Assembly: GCA_007127395.1 (NCBI GenBank)
Contig: SKZL01000036.1
Coordinates: forward strand, 1-6,865
Length of the DNA stretch: 6,865 bases
Source of the DNA: Balneolaceae bacterium
GTDB lineage: Bacteria; Bacteroidota; Rhodothermia; Balneolales; Balneolaceae
Direction: 5' to 3'
The notes beneath the pieces are model-generated. The model worked only from the letters and a program-made list of their open reading frames with translations. It did no database searches and was not told where the DNA came from. Positions 1-6,152 of the stretch are shown piece by piece. Position numbers and translations under genes: made by a program. Within the stretch, counting starts at the first letter, position 1. The number at the start of each line of letters is the position of its first letter.

Positions 1-61
1 AATTTAAGCTTTCATGAAGTCACGGACTAAAAATTTAATCTTAGCTGAATATGAGTTCAGA

Positions 62-226
62 GAGCACTGGATTAAGATCAAGATTTACTCCATATACTTA
101 AAGTGGTATCTCTCCTCTATTCATGACATAACTTATCCTTTAATGCTTAAAAATAGATTTAATATTCATTTAATCTGAAAATAGCTCTTATTCCCTATTT
201 TTTGACAGGGTATCTATCCAGTGCTC
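62..226. repeat. 11-bp inverted repeat pair, 143 bp apart
   Basis: GAGCACTGGAT at 62-72 is the exact reverse complement of ATCCAGTGCTC at 216-226. The match does not extend in either direction. The intervening 143 bases are AT-rich and contain no recognisable transposase or other gene. An exact 11-mer pair this close is somewhat unlikely by chance in a 500-base spacer, but the arms are short. It could be the remnant ends of a small mobile element, a long-range stem, or coincidence. Confidence 0.3.
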
Positions 227-375
227 ATATCACAAAAATTTATGGCATTGTGAGATTCATTACGCCCCATTCAGGGTTTACACCATAGCAGATGGTAATT
301 ATTTTTTGCACCATTAAGTATGGATTTTGAAAATCAGGAACCTTTAGGGAGAGTCGCAAGCTAAGAAATTTTTAA

Positions 376-390
376 ATGGAAGCGGTTCCA
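376..390. promoter_or_regulatory. LacI-family/cre-type operator upstream of pckG
   Basis: The sequence ATGGAAGCGGTTCCA fits every position of the catabolite-responsive-element consensus WTGNAANCGNWNNCA. It is a near-perfect palindrome, with arms TGGAA and TTCCA around a central CG. This is the general operator form bound by LacI/GalR-family regulators, including CcpA in Firmicutes; Cra of enterics is a relative with a different half-site. It lies about 33 bases upstream of a TATAAT box and 121 bases upstream of the pckG start, so a bound regulator would sit just upstream of RNA polymerase. Control of a gluconeogenic gene by a carbon-responsive LacI-type protein makes biological sense. The regulator itself is not in the window, and whether it activates or represses cannot be told from sequence. 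Confidence 0.5.
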
Positions 391-423
391 TACTTTTCGG
401 CTCTTTTAATTACGATTAAAGGG

Positions 424-429
424 TATAAT
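424..429 (+). promoter_or_regulatory. Candidate -10 box for pckG
   Basis: This is a perfect TATAAT, which would place transcription initiation near position 436 and give a leader of about 75 bases. No good -35 match is seen at the usual spacing (401-406 reads CTCTTT). The promoter therefore either depends on an activator, perhaps one bound at 376-390, or follows a different consensus. In AT-rich DNA such a hexamer can occur by chance. Confidence 0.35.
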
Positions 430-511
430 TATCCGATTCATCTTATTTTACATATAGAAAAAGAAAGAAAGAGAACGAGAGTTATCAACTAACATCAAAC
501 AAGAGTTAAAT

Positions 512-2356
512 ATGAATAATACAGCACCTACAAAGAACAAAGAACTACTCAAATGGGTTGAAGAGACAGCAGCATTAACCAAACCTGATGAGATCGTCTG
601 GTGCGACGGCTCACAAGAAGAATATGACAGGCTCTGCCAGGAAATGGTGGATGCAGGTACATTTATCAGATTAAATCCTGAGAAAAGGCCAAACAGTTTT
701 GCTGCTTTTTCAGATCCTTCTGATGTAGCTCGAGTAGAAGACAGAACCTATATCAACAGTTTAAGAAAGAGTGATGCCGGACCAACCAATAATTGGGAAG
801 ATCCAAAAGTGATGAAGAAAAAGCTTAACAAGCTTTTTGACGGATGTATGGCAGGCCGTACAATGTATGTAATTCCATTCAGCATGGGCCCGCTCGGATC
901 ATCCATTTCTAAGATTGGAATCGAAATAACCGATTCAGCCTATGTGGTTGTAAACATGAGAATCATGACCCGTATGGGTAGAGCTGTTTTGGATGTTTTG
1001 GGTAACGGTGAATTTATTAAAGCACTCCATAGCGTTGGAGCACCACTGAAGCCAGGTCAGGAAGATGTGGCATGGCCATGTAATCCGGACACCAAATATA
1101 TCTGCCACTTCCCGGAAGAGAGATCCATTATCTCTTATGGATCCGGATACGGAGGTAATGCACTGCTCGGTAAGAAGTGTCTTGCGCTGAGAATTGCATC
1201 CACAATGGCCCGTGATGAAGGATGGCTGGCCGAGCATATGTTGATTCTGGGTGTTGAGTCACCGAAAAAAGTAAAGACATATGTAGCAGCCGCTTTCCCG
1301 AGTGCATGTGGTAAGACCAACTTCGCCATGATGATTCCTCCAAAAGGTGTTGACGGCTGGAAAGTTACCACTGTTGGTGATGACATTGCATGGATCAAGA
1401 AAGATGAAACCGGTCAGTTAAATGCAATTAATCCGGAAGCAGGTTATTTCGGTGTAGCTCCCGGAACCAATTATGATACCAACCCTAATGCGATGGAGAG
1501 CATAGAGACAGATTCTATCTTCACCAACGTTGGTGTCACCCCGGACGGTGATGTGTGGTGGGAAGATATTGGCCATGATTGCCCGGCAGGTACCATTAAC
1601 TGGAAACGAAAAGAGCATGATCCTGAATCCGGAGATAATGTAGCACACCCGAATGCCAGATTTACAGCGCCAGCTGCAAACTGTCCATCGATCGATGAGA
1701 ATTGGGAAGACCCGGCAGGTGTGCCGATTAAAGCATTTATCTTTGGCGGACGCCGTGCAACTACTGTTCCTTTGGTATATCAAAGCTTCAACTGGAACTT
1801 TGGAGTCTATACAGCCGCAACGATGGGATCTGAAATGACCGCCGCCGCTTTCGGTGATCTGGGTGCTGTACGTCGTGATCCATTCGCGATGTTACCGTTC
1901 GCAGGTTATCACATGGCCGACTATTTCAACCACTGGCTGCAAATTGGACGTACATTGCCAAATGCACCTCGTATCTTCTCTGTTAACTGGTTCAGAAAGA
2001 GCCCGGATGGCAAATTTATCTGGCCGGGATTTGGTCAGAACATGCGCGTCTTGAAGTGGATCGTAGAACGTGTACGCGGTGAAGCATTTGCCGTTGAAAG
2101 CCCGCTTGGCTGGATGCCTCGCTACGAGGATATCGACTGGACAGGAATGGAGAACTTCAGCCGTGAAGATTTCCAAAAACTGATGTCGGTAGACCGTGAA
2201 GCATGGAAGCAGGAAGTACTGGGCCATGAAGCGCTCTTTAGTAAGCTGTATGACAAACTTCCGAAAGAGTTCCTTTTCATGAGAGAGCTGATGAACTCCA
2301 GTTTGTGGAGATCACCAGAGCATTGGGAACTTGCAGCGGAAAGACCTGTGGTATAG
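512..2356 (+). CDS. pckG: Phosphoenolpyruvate carboxykinase (GTP)
   Basis: This cytosolic enzyme converts oxaloacetate plus GTP to phosphoenolpyruvate, CO2 and GDP, the entry step of gluconeogenesis. The 614 residues match the usual GTP-type length (about 600-620). Family landmarks appear in order: ARVED (73-77) with the substrate-binding Arg74; the GYGGN substrate loop (212-216); metal-ligand candidates Lys221/Lys222 and His242; the P-loop FPSACGKTN (262-270), whose Cys266 is the reactive cysteine typical of the GTP class; the GDDIAW kinase-2 motif (289-294) with metal-binding Asp290/Asp291; FGGRR (411-415); and the aromatic guanine-pocket segment around 494-508. No catalytic residue appears to be missing. 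The chosen ATG gives a normal N-terminus and has a weak AAGAG six bases upstream. The gene stands alone, with a cre-like operator and TATAAT box in front and a strong terminator behind. Confidence 0.98.
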   Translation: MNNTAPTKNKELLKWVEETAALTKPDEIVWCDGSQEEYDRLCQEMVDAGTFIRLNPEKRPNSFAAFSDPSDVARVEDRTYINSLRKSDAGPTNNWEDPKVMKKKLNKLFDGCMAGRTMYVIPFSMGPLGSSISKIGIEITDSAYVVVNMRIMTRMGRAVLDVLGNGEFIKALHSVGAPLKPGQEDVAWPCNPDTKYICHFPEERSIISYGSGYGGNALLGKKCLALRIASTMARDEGWLAEHMLILGVESPKKVKTYVAAAFPSACGKTNFAMMIPPKGVDGWKVTTVGDDIAWIKKDETGQLNAINPEAGYFGVAPGTNYDTNPNAMESIETDSIFTNVGVTPDGDVWWEDIGHDCPAGTINWKRKEHDPESGDNVAHPNARFTAPAANCPSIDENWEDPAGVPIKAFIFGGRRATTVPLVYQSFNWNFGVYTAATMGSEMTAAAFGDLGAVRRDPFAMLPFAGYHMADYFNHWLQIGRTLPNAPRIFSVNWFRKSPDGKFIWPGFGQNMRVLKWIVERVRGEAFAVESPLGWMPRYEDIDWTGMENFSREDFQKLMSVDREAWKQEVLGHEALFSKLYDKLPKEFLFMRELMNSSLWRSPEHWELAAERPVV

Positions 2357-2385
2357 TACTCATAGAAAACGCACCTCAATGCGTG

Positions 2386-2420
2386 AGCCCCGGTATGATA
2401 AATGCCGGGGCTTTCTTTTT
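2386..2420 (+). terminator. Intrinsic terminator of pckG
   Basis: An 11-bp stem (2386-2396 with 2402-2412; eight pairs of AGCCCCGG/CCGGGGCT plus UAU/AUG containing one G-U pair) closes a five-base loop and is followed by TTTCTTTTT. A smaller hairpin, ACGCA/TGCGT (2369-2384), lies directly before it. It begins 29 bases after the pckG stop and should separate pckG from the downstream hydrolase, so that gene needs its own promoter. None with a clear consensus was seen in 2421-2568. Confidence 0.92.
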
Positions 2421-2568
2421 ATCCATATGGTTTAACATTGAACTATATATTCACTATATTGTGCTCACCAGATTGTATCAGAGTGAAACAGATCTGCACA
2501 AAAAAATGTTTTTGGACAGAAGTCTGACTCTTTCTAGTAATCAAATTTTAACAAAACCATTTTTAAGC

Positions 2569-3237
2569 ATGTTCAGAGCCAATAGTGATAGACCATTCGA
2601 CGGACCCCATCAGCACAGCAGCAGTGCAACATCAGGAGTTGCTCCGGAACAGGCTTCCGCAGCGATGGTACTGGTTCATGGAAGGGGCGCATCCGCAGAG
2701 AGTATCCTGACCCTTGCCTACGAATTTGATTCAGTGCAAATGCATTACGTTGCTCCGCAGGCGAATCAACACACCTGGTATCCGAACTCATTTCTCGCAC
2801 CTGCAGAACGCAACGAGCCGGGACTATCATCCGGATTACAAGCAATTTTTGATATTGTAACAGATCTCGAAAATAATGGTATCCCAAAGAATAAAATCAT
2901 CATCGCCGGATTCTCTCAGGGTGCCTGTCTGGCATCTGAATTCGTAGCCAGGCATCCGGCCCGATACGGTGGTCTGATTGCACTCAGTGGCGGACTCATA
3001 GGGGATTCTGTCTCTGCTGACAATTACGCCGGCTCACTCGAGGGAACACCCTATTTTATCGGCTGCTCAGATATCGACCCCCATATTCCGGCAGAACGGG
3101 TTCATGAGAGTGCAAATATCCTGGAGAGTCTTGGTGCAGACGTAACAAAAAAGATCTATCCGGGGATGGGGCACACAGTCAATGAAGACGAAATCGACCA
3201 TATAAACAAAATGATTAAGAAAGTGCTTGATTCCTGA
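2569..3237 (+). CDS. Phospholipase/carboxylesterase-family alpha/beta hydrolase
   Basis: This is a 222-residue cytosolic serine hydrolase of the phospholipase/carboxylesterase (Abhydrolase_2) family, the group containing YpfH and MhqD. Visible features are the oxyanion motif HGRG (37-40), the nucleophile elbow GFSQG (114-118, Ser116), an acid in SDIDPHIP (Asp170 best placed, Asp168 possible) and the catalytic His202 in GMGHT. No signal peptide is present. The frame is open back into pckG at 2305, but that extension would be translated through the pckG terminator. ATG 2569 gives the family's normal length and a typical N-terminus; ATG 2506 would add 21 residues. No strong Shine-Dalgarno precedes either. 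The substrate is unknown: small esters are likely, and MhqD relatives belong to quinone/electrophile-resistance operons. The antiporter gene starts 54 bases downstream without an obvious terminator, so cotranscription is possible. Confidence 0.9.
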   Translation: MFRANSDRPFDGPHQHSSSATSGVAPEQASAAMVLVHGRGASAESILTLAYEFDSVQMHYVAPQANQHTWYPNSFLAPAERNEPGLSSGLQAIFDIVTDLENNGIPKNKIIIAGFSQGACLASEFVARHPARYGGLIALSGGLIGDSVSADNYAGSLEGTPYFIGCSDIDPHIPAERVHESANILESLGADVTKKIYPGMGHTVNEDEIDHINKMIKKVLDS

Positions 3238-3291
3238 ACAATTGCTACATTAACGTTGATTTAACTTTTGTTTATAAAATTGAGAATGTAG

Positions 3292-4872
3292 ATGGATATT
3301 GTCTGGGTCGGATTTGCTTTCTTTTTTGGGTTTCTTGTTTCAAGATTGAAACTACCCCCTCTTGTCGGTTATTTATTAGCAGGTTTGGTACTCTCGTATT
3401 TCGGATATGAAGCAGGTAATATGTTGAAAGAGATTTCCCACCTTGGAGTACTTTTTCTTCTTTTCACCGTAGGCCTTCATATACGTTTAAAAAACATTCT
3501 AAGAGCAGATATACTGGGGGTTGGATTAACACATCTGACTATATCTACCCTGATATTTACACCGATTGGATTAATCTTTGGCTATGATTTAACAGCTTCC
3601 ATAATCATTGCAATCACGCTTGGATTCTCAAGTACAGTACTGACTGCAAAAACACTTGAAAGGCGTAACGAGCTTGGAGCTTATTACGGAAGAACCGCCA
3701 TTGGGATCCTGATAATACAAGATTTGGTTGCAATCGGCATCATTGCATATACCGGTGGTGGTACTCCATCATACTGGACAATTTCATTATTTGCGCTTCC
3801 ACTAATCCGTCCTGTTTTGATTTGGTTTCTGGGTGTAATCAAAGATGATGAAGTTTGGATGTTGCTAGGTCTTGGATTGGCAATCGGTGGAGCAGCACTT
3901 TTTGAAATATTTAATTTATCAGGTGAGTTGGGTGCTCTTGCAGCCGGTATGCTTCTGGCTTCAGATGAACGTGCAGATAAAATCGCAGATAAAATGTGGG
4001 GTATAAAAGAAGCATTTTTAGTTGGATTTTTCCTGGAAGTTGGATTAACCGGATTTCCAGATACGTCTGGATTCTTATTTATCGGGATACTTTTGTTGCT
4101 TTTACCACTGAAATCAATTCTTTTCTATCTTCTTTTTATGCTATTCAAATTACGGGCCAGAACTGGTTTTCTAGCCACTATTTCATTAACTGCATACAGT
4201 GAATTCACTTTAATAGCTGGTGCTGTAGCAATCTCAAATGGCTTTTTACCCACAGAAACTATCGTTGTTTTAGGACTATTAACTGCTATTTCATACACCC
4301 TCAATGCACCTCTGACTACGTATGAAGAAATATTGTGGAAAAAGTGGCACGATTTATTGCTTTGGCTCGAAAGAGATGTTAAGCATCCAGAACACCAGGT
4401 TGTTTCACTTGGCTCTGCAGAATATTTAATAATAGGCATGGGAAATGCAGGAAGGGCTGCATATGATAAATTAAAAAGTGAAGAGAGACCAGTTGTAGGG
4501 ATGGATATCGATCCGGATCGTATAGAAAGAAATCTGGCTGCCGGTAGACGAGTTATATACGGTGATATTCAGGACAGTGATCTCTGGATGAATATGGACT
4601 TAGATAATATAAAAGCAGTTATGATTGCTATGGGGAATCAATCAGTCAAAGAAAGTGCAACGAAAACACTTCGTTCCACAGGTTTTGACCGCCTAATATA
4701 TGTAATCACAATGACAGAGGAGGAAGCGAATATAATGCAAAAGGCCGGGGCAAATGCTGTATCTATTCCGATCAAAGAAGCCGGTGAACGCTTAGCTGAG
4801 TTATCAGCTAAATTATTGAAGGGAAAACCGAAGGTTGAATTAAACATCAAAAAATCAAAAAATACCAAATAA
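3292..4872 (+). CDS. Kef-type cation:proton antiporter (CPA2) with TrkA-N domain
   Basis: This inner-membrane monovalent cation (probably K+ or Na+)/proton antiporter has 526 residues. Residues 2 to about 340 form a Na+/H+-exchanger domain with roughly a dozen hydrophobic segments. They include LPPLVGYLLAG (21-31), the IIQDLVAI motif (141-148) whose Gln-Asp pair (143-144) corresponds to the QD ion-path residues of Kef proteins, and GELGALAAGMLLAS (211-224). A charged linker (about 345-375) leads to a cytosolic Rossmann TrkA-N/RCK domain (about 377-490). That domain has the dinucleotide motif GMGNAG (382-387) and Asp405 at the end of the second strand, suited to NAD(H) or adenine nucleotide binding. 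There is no TrkA-C domain, so the protein is shorter than KefB/KefC (about 600). In E. coli, Kef channels open when glutathione-electrophile adducts bind this domain; whether this protein is gated likewise is unknown. The exported-hydrolase gene follows after 23 bases, suggesting an operon. Confidence 0.93.
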   Translation: MDIVWVGFAFFFGFLVSRLKLPPLVGYLLAGLVLSYFGYEAGNMLKEISHLGVLFLLFTVGLHIRLKNILRADILGVGLTHLTISTLIFTPIGLIFGYDLTASIIIAITLGFSSTVLTAKTLERRNELGAYYGRTAIGILIIQDLVAIGIIAYTGGGTPSYWTISLFALPLIRPVLIWFLGVIKDDEVWMLLGLGLAIGGAALFEIFNLSGELGALAAGMLLASDERADKIADKMWGIKEAFLVGFFLEVGLTGFPDTSGFLFIGILLLLLPLKSILFYLLFMLFKLRARTGFLATISLTAYSEFTLIAGAVAISNGFLPTETIVVLGLLTAISYTLNAPLTTYEEILWKKWHDLLLWLERDVKHPEHQVVSLGSAEYLIIGMGNAGRAAYDKLKSEERPVVGMDIDPDRIERNLAAGRRVIYGDIQDSDLWMNMDLDNIKAVMIAMGNQSVKESATKTLRSTGFDRLIYVITMTEEEANIMQKAGANAVSIPIKEAGERLAELSAKLLKGKPKVELNIKKSKNTK

Positions 4873-4895
4873 GAAAATTCACCACTCATAACACG

Positions 4896-5957
4896 ATGAA
4901 AGCAATCTTTACCATCATCTTGAGCACCCTATCCCTGCTTTTTAGCACAGTTCTCCAAGCACAGGATTCTAACGTGCATGAGGAGATCCTGAATGGCGCT
5001 CCTATCAAAATTGTCACACCGTCTGAACCTGACGGTAATAAAGCATTTTTCCACGTACACGGCTGGAGGCCCGCTGATGCACCTCATGAAGCTGACCTGG
5101 ATCTGAATGATCCTTTCTACAGACAATTACTGGAAGATGGATGGATCATCGGACGAACAGCCTTTCTGGAAAATGGCGTGGATCACGATGCACATACCAA
5201 AGCCCTCTATGATCTGAAAAATCGGATTGAAAATGAACACGGTCCATTTGAACTGCTGATCCTGGAGGGTGAATCTACTGCCGCTACACTGGTTCTCAGA
5301 ATTGCCGAGCAAAATCCGGATCTGGCCGATGGTGTGATCGCAAAAGCTGCTTTCATTAATCTGGAGGATAAAACTGCTGACTCCTACCTCACCGGATCTC
5401 CCTCTATACCGGCCATACTGATGAGTAATCTGACCGAACTGGATGGGCCGGCAGCATACCTGGCCGCTGCAGAACATGCAGTTGTTCCGCCCGTGATGCG
5501 TCCATTGCTTCGGCCCGGGCACGTTAACGTAAACTGGATGGAGAGGCTTTCTGCACTCGATTCAGTTGTTTCCTGGATCAATGGTGAAACTCCAGACAGG
5601 GTGAGTGATGGAACCCGCCAGGTTCCGGATCGGCAAACCGGCACAGCGTTTCAGGATGGTGCTTTGGTGAACCGTGTTACAGCCATCAATCCCTATTTTG
5701 GCAATGCCACCCTGGGGTATCACCCCGATGAGCTGCAAAATGCCGGAATAACTCAGGGTTCAACATTCATTTTTGAAGTACATGGTCAGCAGCGGAATGT
5801 CTATTTTGGCGAATCATACGGAGATGTACCGCTCGGGGAGTGGGTTGCTTTTCCACTTGCCGATGATCAGATCCTCATCGCTCGAAACCATCAAAGTGCC
5901 ATTTTAACAGCCAATCTGAGTGTTGGCGATGAAGTTCGAATTTATCCATCTGAGTAA
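4896..5957 (+). CDS. Exported alpha/beta hydrolase-like protein with SAM_HAT_C-like C-terminal domain
   Basis: I do not recognise the whole 353-residue protein as a named family. Residues 1-22 form a typical signal peptide (Lys2, a hydrophobic run, LQA before Gln23), so it is probably periplasmic or secreted. Residues 35 to about 230 look like an alpha/beta hydrolase: HVHGW (53-57) as oxyanion region, EGESTAA (124-130) as nucleophile elbow with Ser127, Asp183 as possible acid, and PGHVN (207-211) with His209. Residues about 253-353 follow the pattern of the C-terminal barrel of SAM hydroxide adenosyltransferases/fluorinases: INPYFGN (264-270), YGDVPLGE (308-315), LIARNHQSA (327-335) and GDEVRI (344-349). 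The usual TN after FGN is replaced (ATLGY). The N-terminal SAM-cleaving domain of that family is absent. The gene lies 23 bases after the antiporter, and its GC appears higher. Enzyme activity and substrate are unknown. Confidence 0.85.
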   Translation: MKAIFTIILSTLSLLFSTVLQAQDSNVHEEILNGAPIKIVTPSEPDGNKAFFHVHGWRPADAPHEADLDLNDPFYRQLLEDGWIIGRTAFLENGVDHDAHTKALYDLKNRIENEHGPFELLILEGESTAATLVLRIAEQNPDLADGVIAKAAFINLEDKTADSYLTGSPSIPAILMSNLTELDGPAAYLAAAEHAVVPPVMRPLLRPGHVNVNWMERLSALDSVVSWINGETPDRVSDGTRQVPDRQTGTAFQDGALVNRVTAINPYFGNATLGYHPDELQNAGITQGSTFIFEVHGQQRNVYFGESYGDVPLGEWVAFPLADDQILIARNHQSAILTANLSVGDEVRIYPSE

Positions 5958-5968
5958 ATCAGTTTTTT
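5950..5968 (+). terminator. Weak candidate intrinsic terminator after the exported hydrolase
   Basis: CTGA (5950-5953) and TCAG (5959-5962) can pair around a five-base loop and are followed directly by six T residues (5963-5968). The stem overlaps the stop codon of the upstream gene and is only four pairs long, so it would be weak alone. It sits in the few bases between two convergent coding sequences, where a terminator is expected. Confidence 0.3.
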
Positions 5969-6152
5969 ATTCAGCCAACGACAACAGTTCGTTCAGATCC
6001 AAATTTTCTGTGATCATATTTAGGTTGCCATCTGAATCCACAGGCCATTTTGATTCCGGTTTATCCCAGTACAACTCAACACCATTATCGTCCGGATCAC
6101 GCAGATAGATCGCTTCCGATACCCCATGATCAGAAGCGCCATCAATTGGATA
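5967..6152 (-). pseudogene. 5'-truncated VOC (glyoxalase/dioxygenase-type) gene remnant
   Basis: The minus strand encodes 61 codons ending in TAA (5967-5969) that read as the C-terminal third of a single-module VOC-superfamily protein. It opens with YPIDGASDHGVSEAIYLRDP and continues through DDNGVELYWDKP (21-32) and a WP...DGNLNM...LDLNELL tail. The His in SDHG and the Glu in VELY correspond to metal ligands of the family. Relatives are usually about 160-170 residues, so about 100 N-terminal residues are missing. Upstream in this frame the sequence becomes amidohydrolase DNA read out of phase and meets a stop at 6210-6212; no ATG, GTG or TTG precedes the VOC part in frame. The fragment should be untranslated unless reached by frameshifting (plus 1 from the amidohydrolase). 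It was probably beheaded by a deletion that joined it to the amidohydrolase gene. An assembly artefact is the alternative. Confidence 0.8.

Larger units (their letters stand above)
1..511. other. AT-rich intergenic leader upstream of pckG
   Basis: I see no convincing gene here. The region is visibly richer in A and T than the genes that follow. The longest ATG-initiated frame noticed (14-178, plus strand, 54 codons) encodes an Ile/Tyr/Leu-rich peptide with no recognisable motif and is not called. Structures present are an 11-base inverted repeat (62-72 against 216-226), a perfect 13-base palindrome GATTTTGAAAATC (323-335), a small ACCAT/ATGGT hairpin followed by a T-rich stretch (282-310), a LacI-type operator (376-390), a TATAAT box (424-429) and a 20-base all-purine run (456-475) in the presumed 5' untranslated leader. 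The two elements nearest the gene most plausibly control pckG. The far-left part may be the downstream flank of a gene outside the window. Confidence 0.6.

Noticed and set aside
14..178. 54-codon plus-strand frame near the left edge
   Set aside because: It lies in AT-rich DNA, has skewed Ile/Tyr/Leu/Lys composition, no recognisable motif and no ribosome binding site; it is most likely chance.
202..230. TTGACA at 202-207 as a promoter -35 box
   Set aside because: At 16-18 bases downstream there is only TCATAT or similar, a poor -10, and no gene begins nearby.
230..253. TCACAA/TTGTGA as a possible CRP site
   Set aside because: The half-sites are in the inverted order relative to the CRP consensus and the 12-base spacer is wrong; at most it is a weak hairpin.
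935..2379. Several 70-120-codon minus-strand frames inside pckG
   Set aside because: They are antisense shadows of an unmistakable coding sequence, with no family resemblance.
2305..2568. In-frame upstream extension of the carboxylesterase reading frame into the 3' end of pckG (310-residue version)
   Set aside because: The extension crosses the strong intrinsic terminator at 2386-2420, and its first 88 residues have no resemblance to the family. ATG 2569 gives the normal family length.
3238..3291. Promoter for the antiporter (TTGATT and TATAAA in the gap)
   Set aside because: The spacing between the two hexamers is only about 11 bases, too short for a sigma-70-type promoter.
5920..6108. 62-codon plus-strand frame over the end of the exported hydrolase
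   Set aside because: It overlaps the real stop region and the VOC remnant on the other strand; the minus-strand reading gives a clear VOC match while this frame gives nothing.
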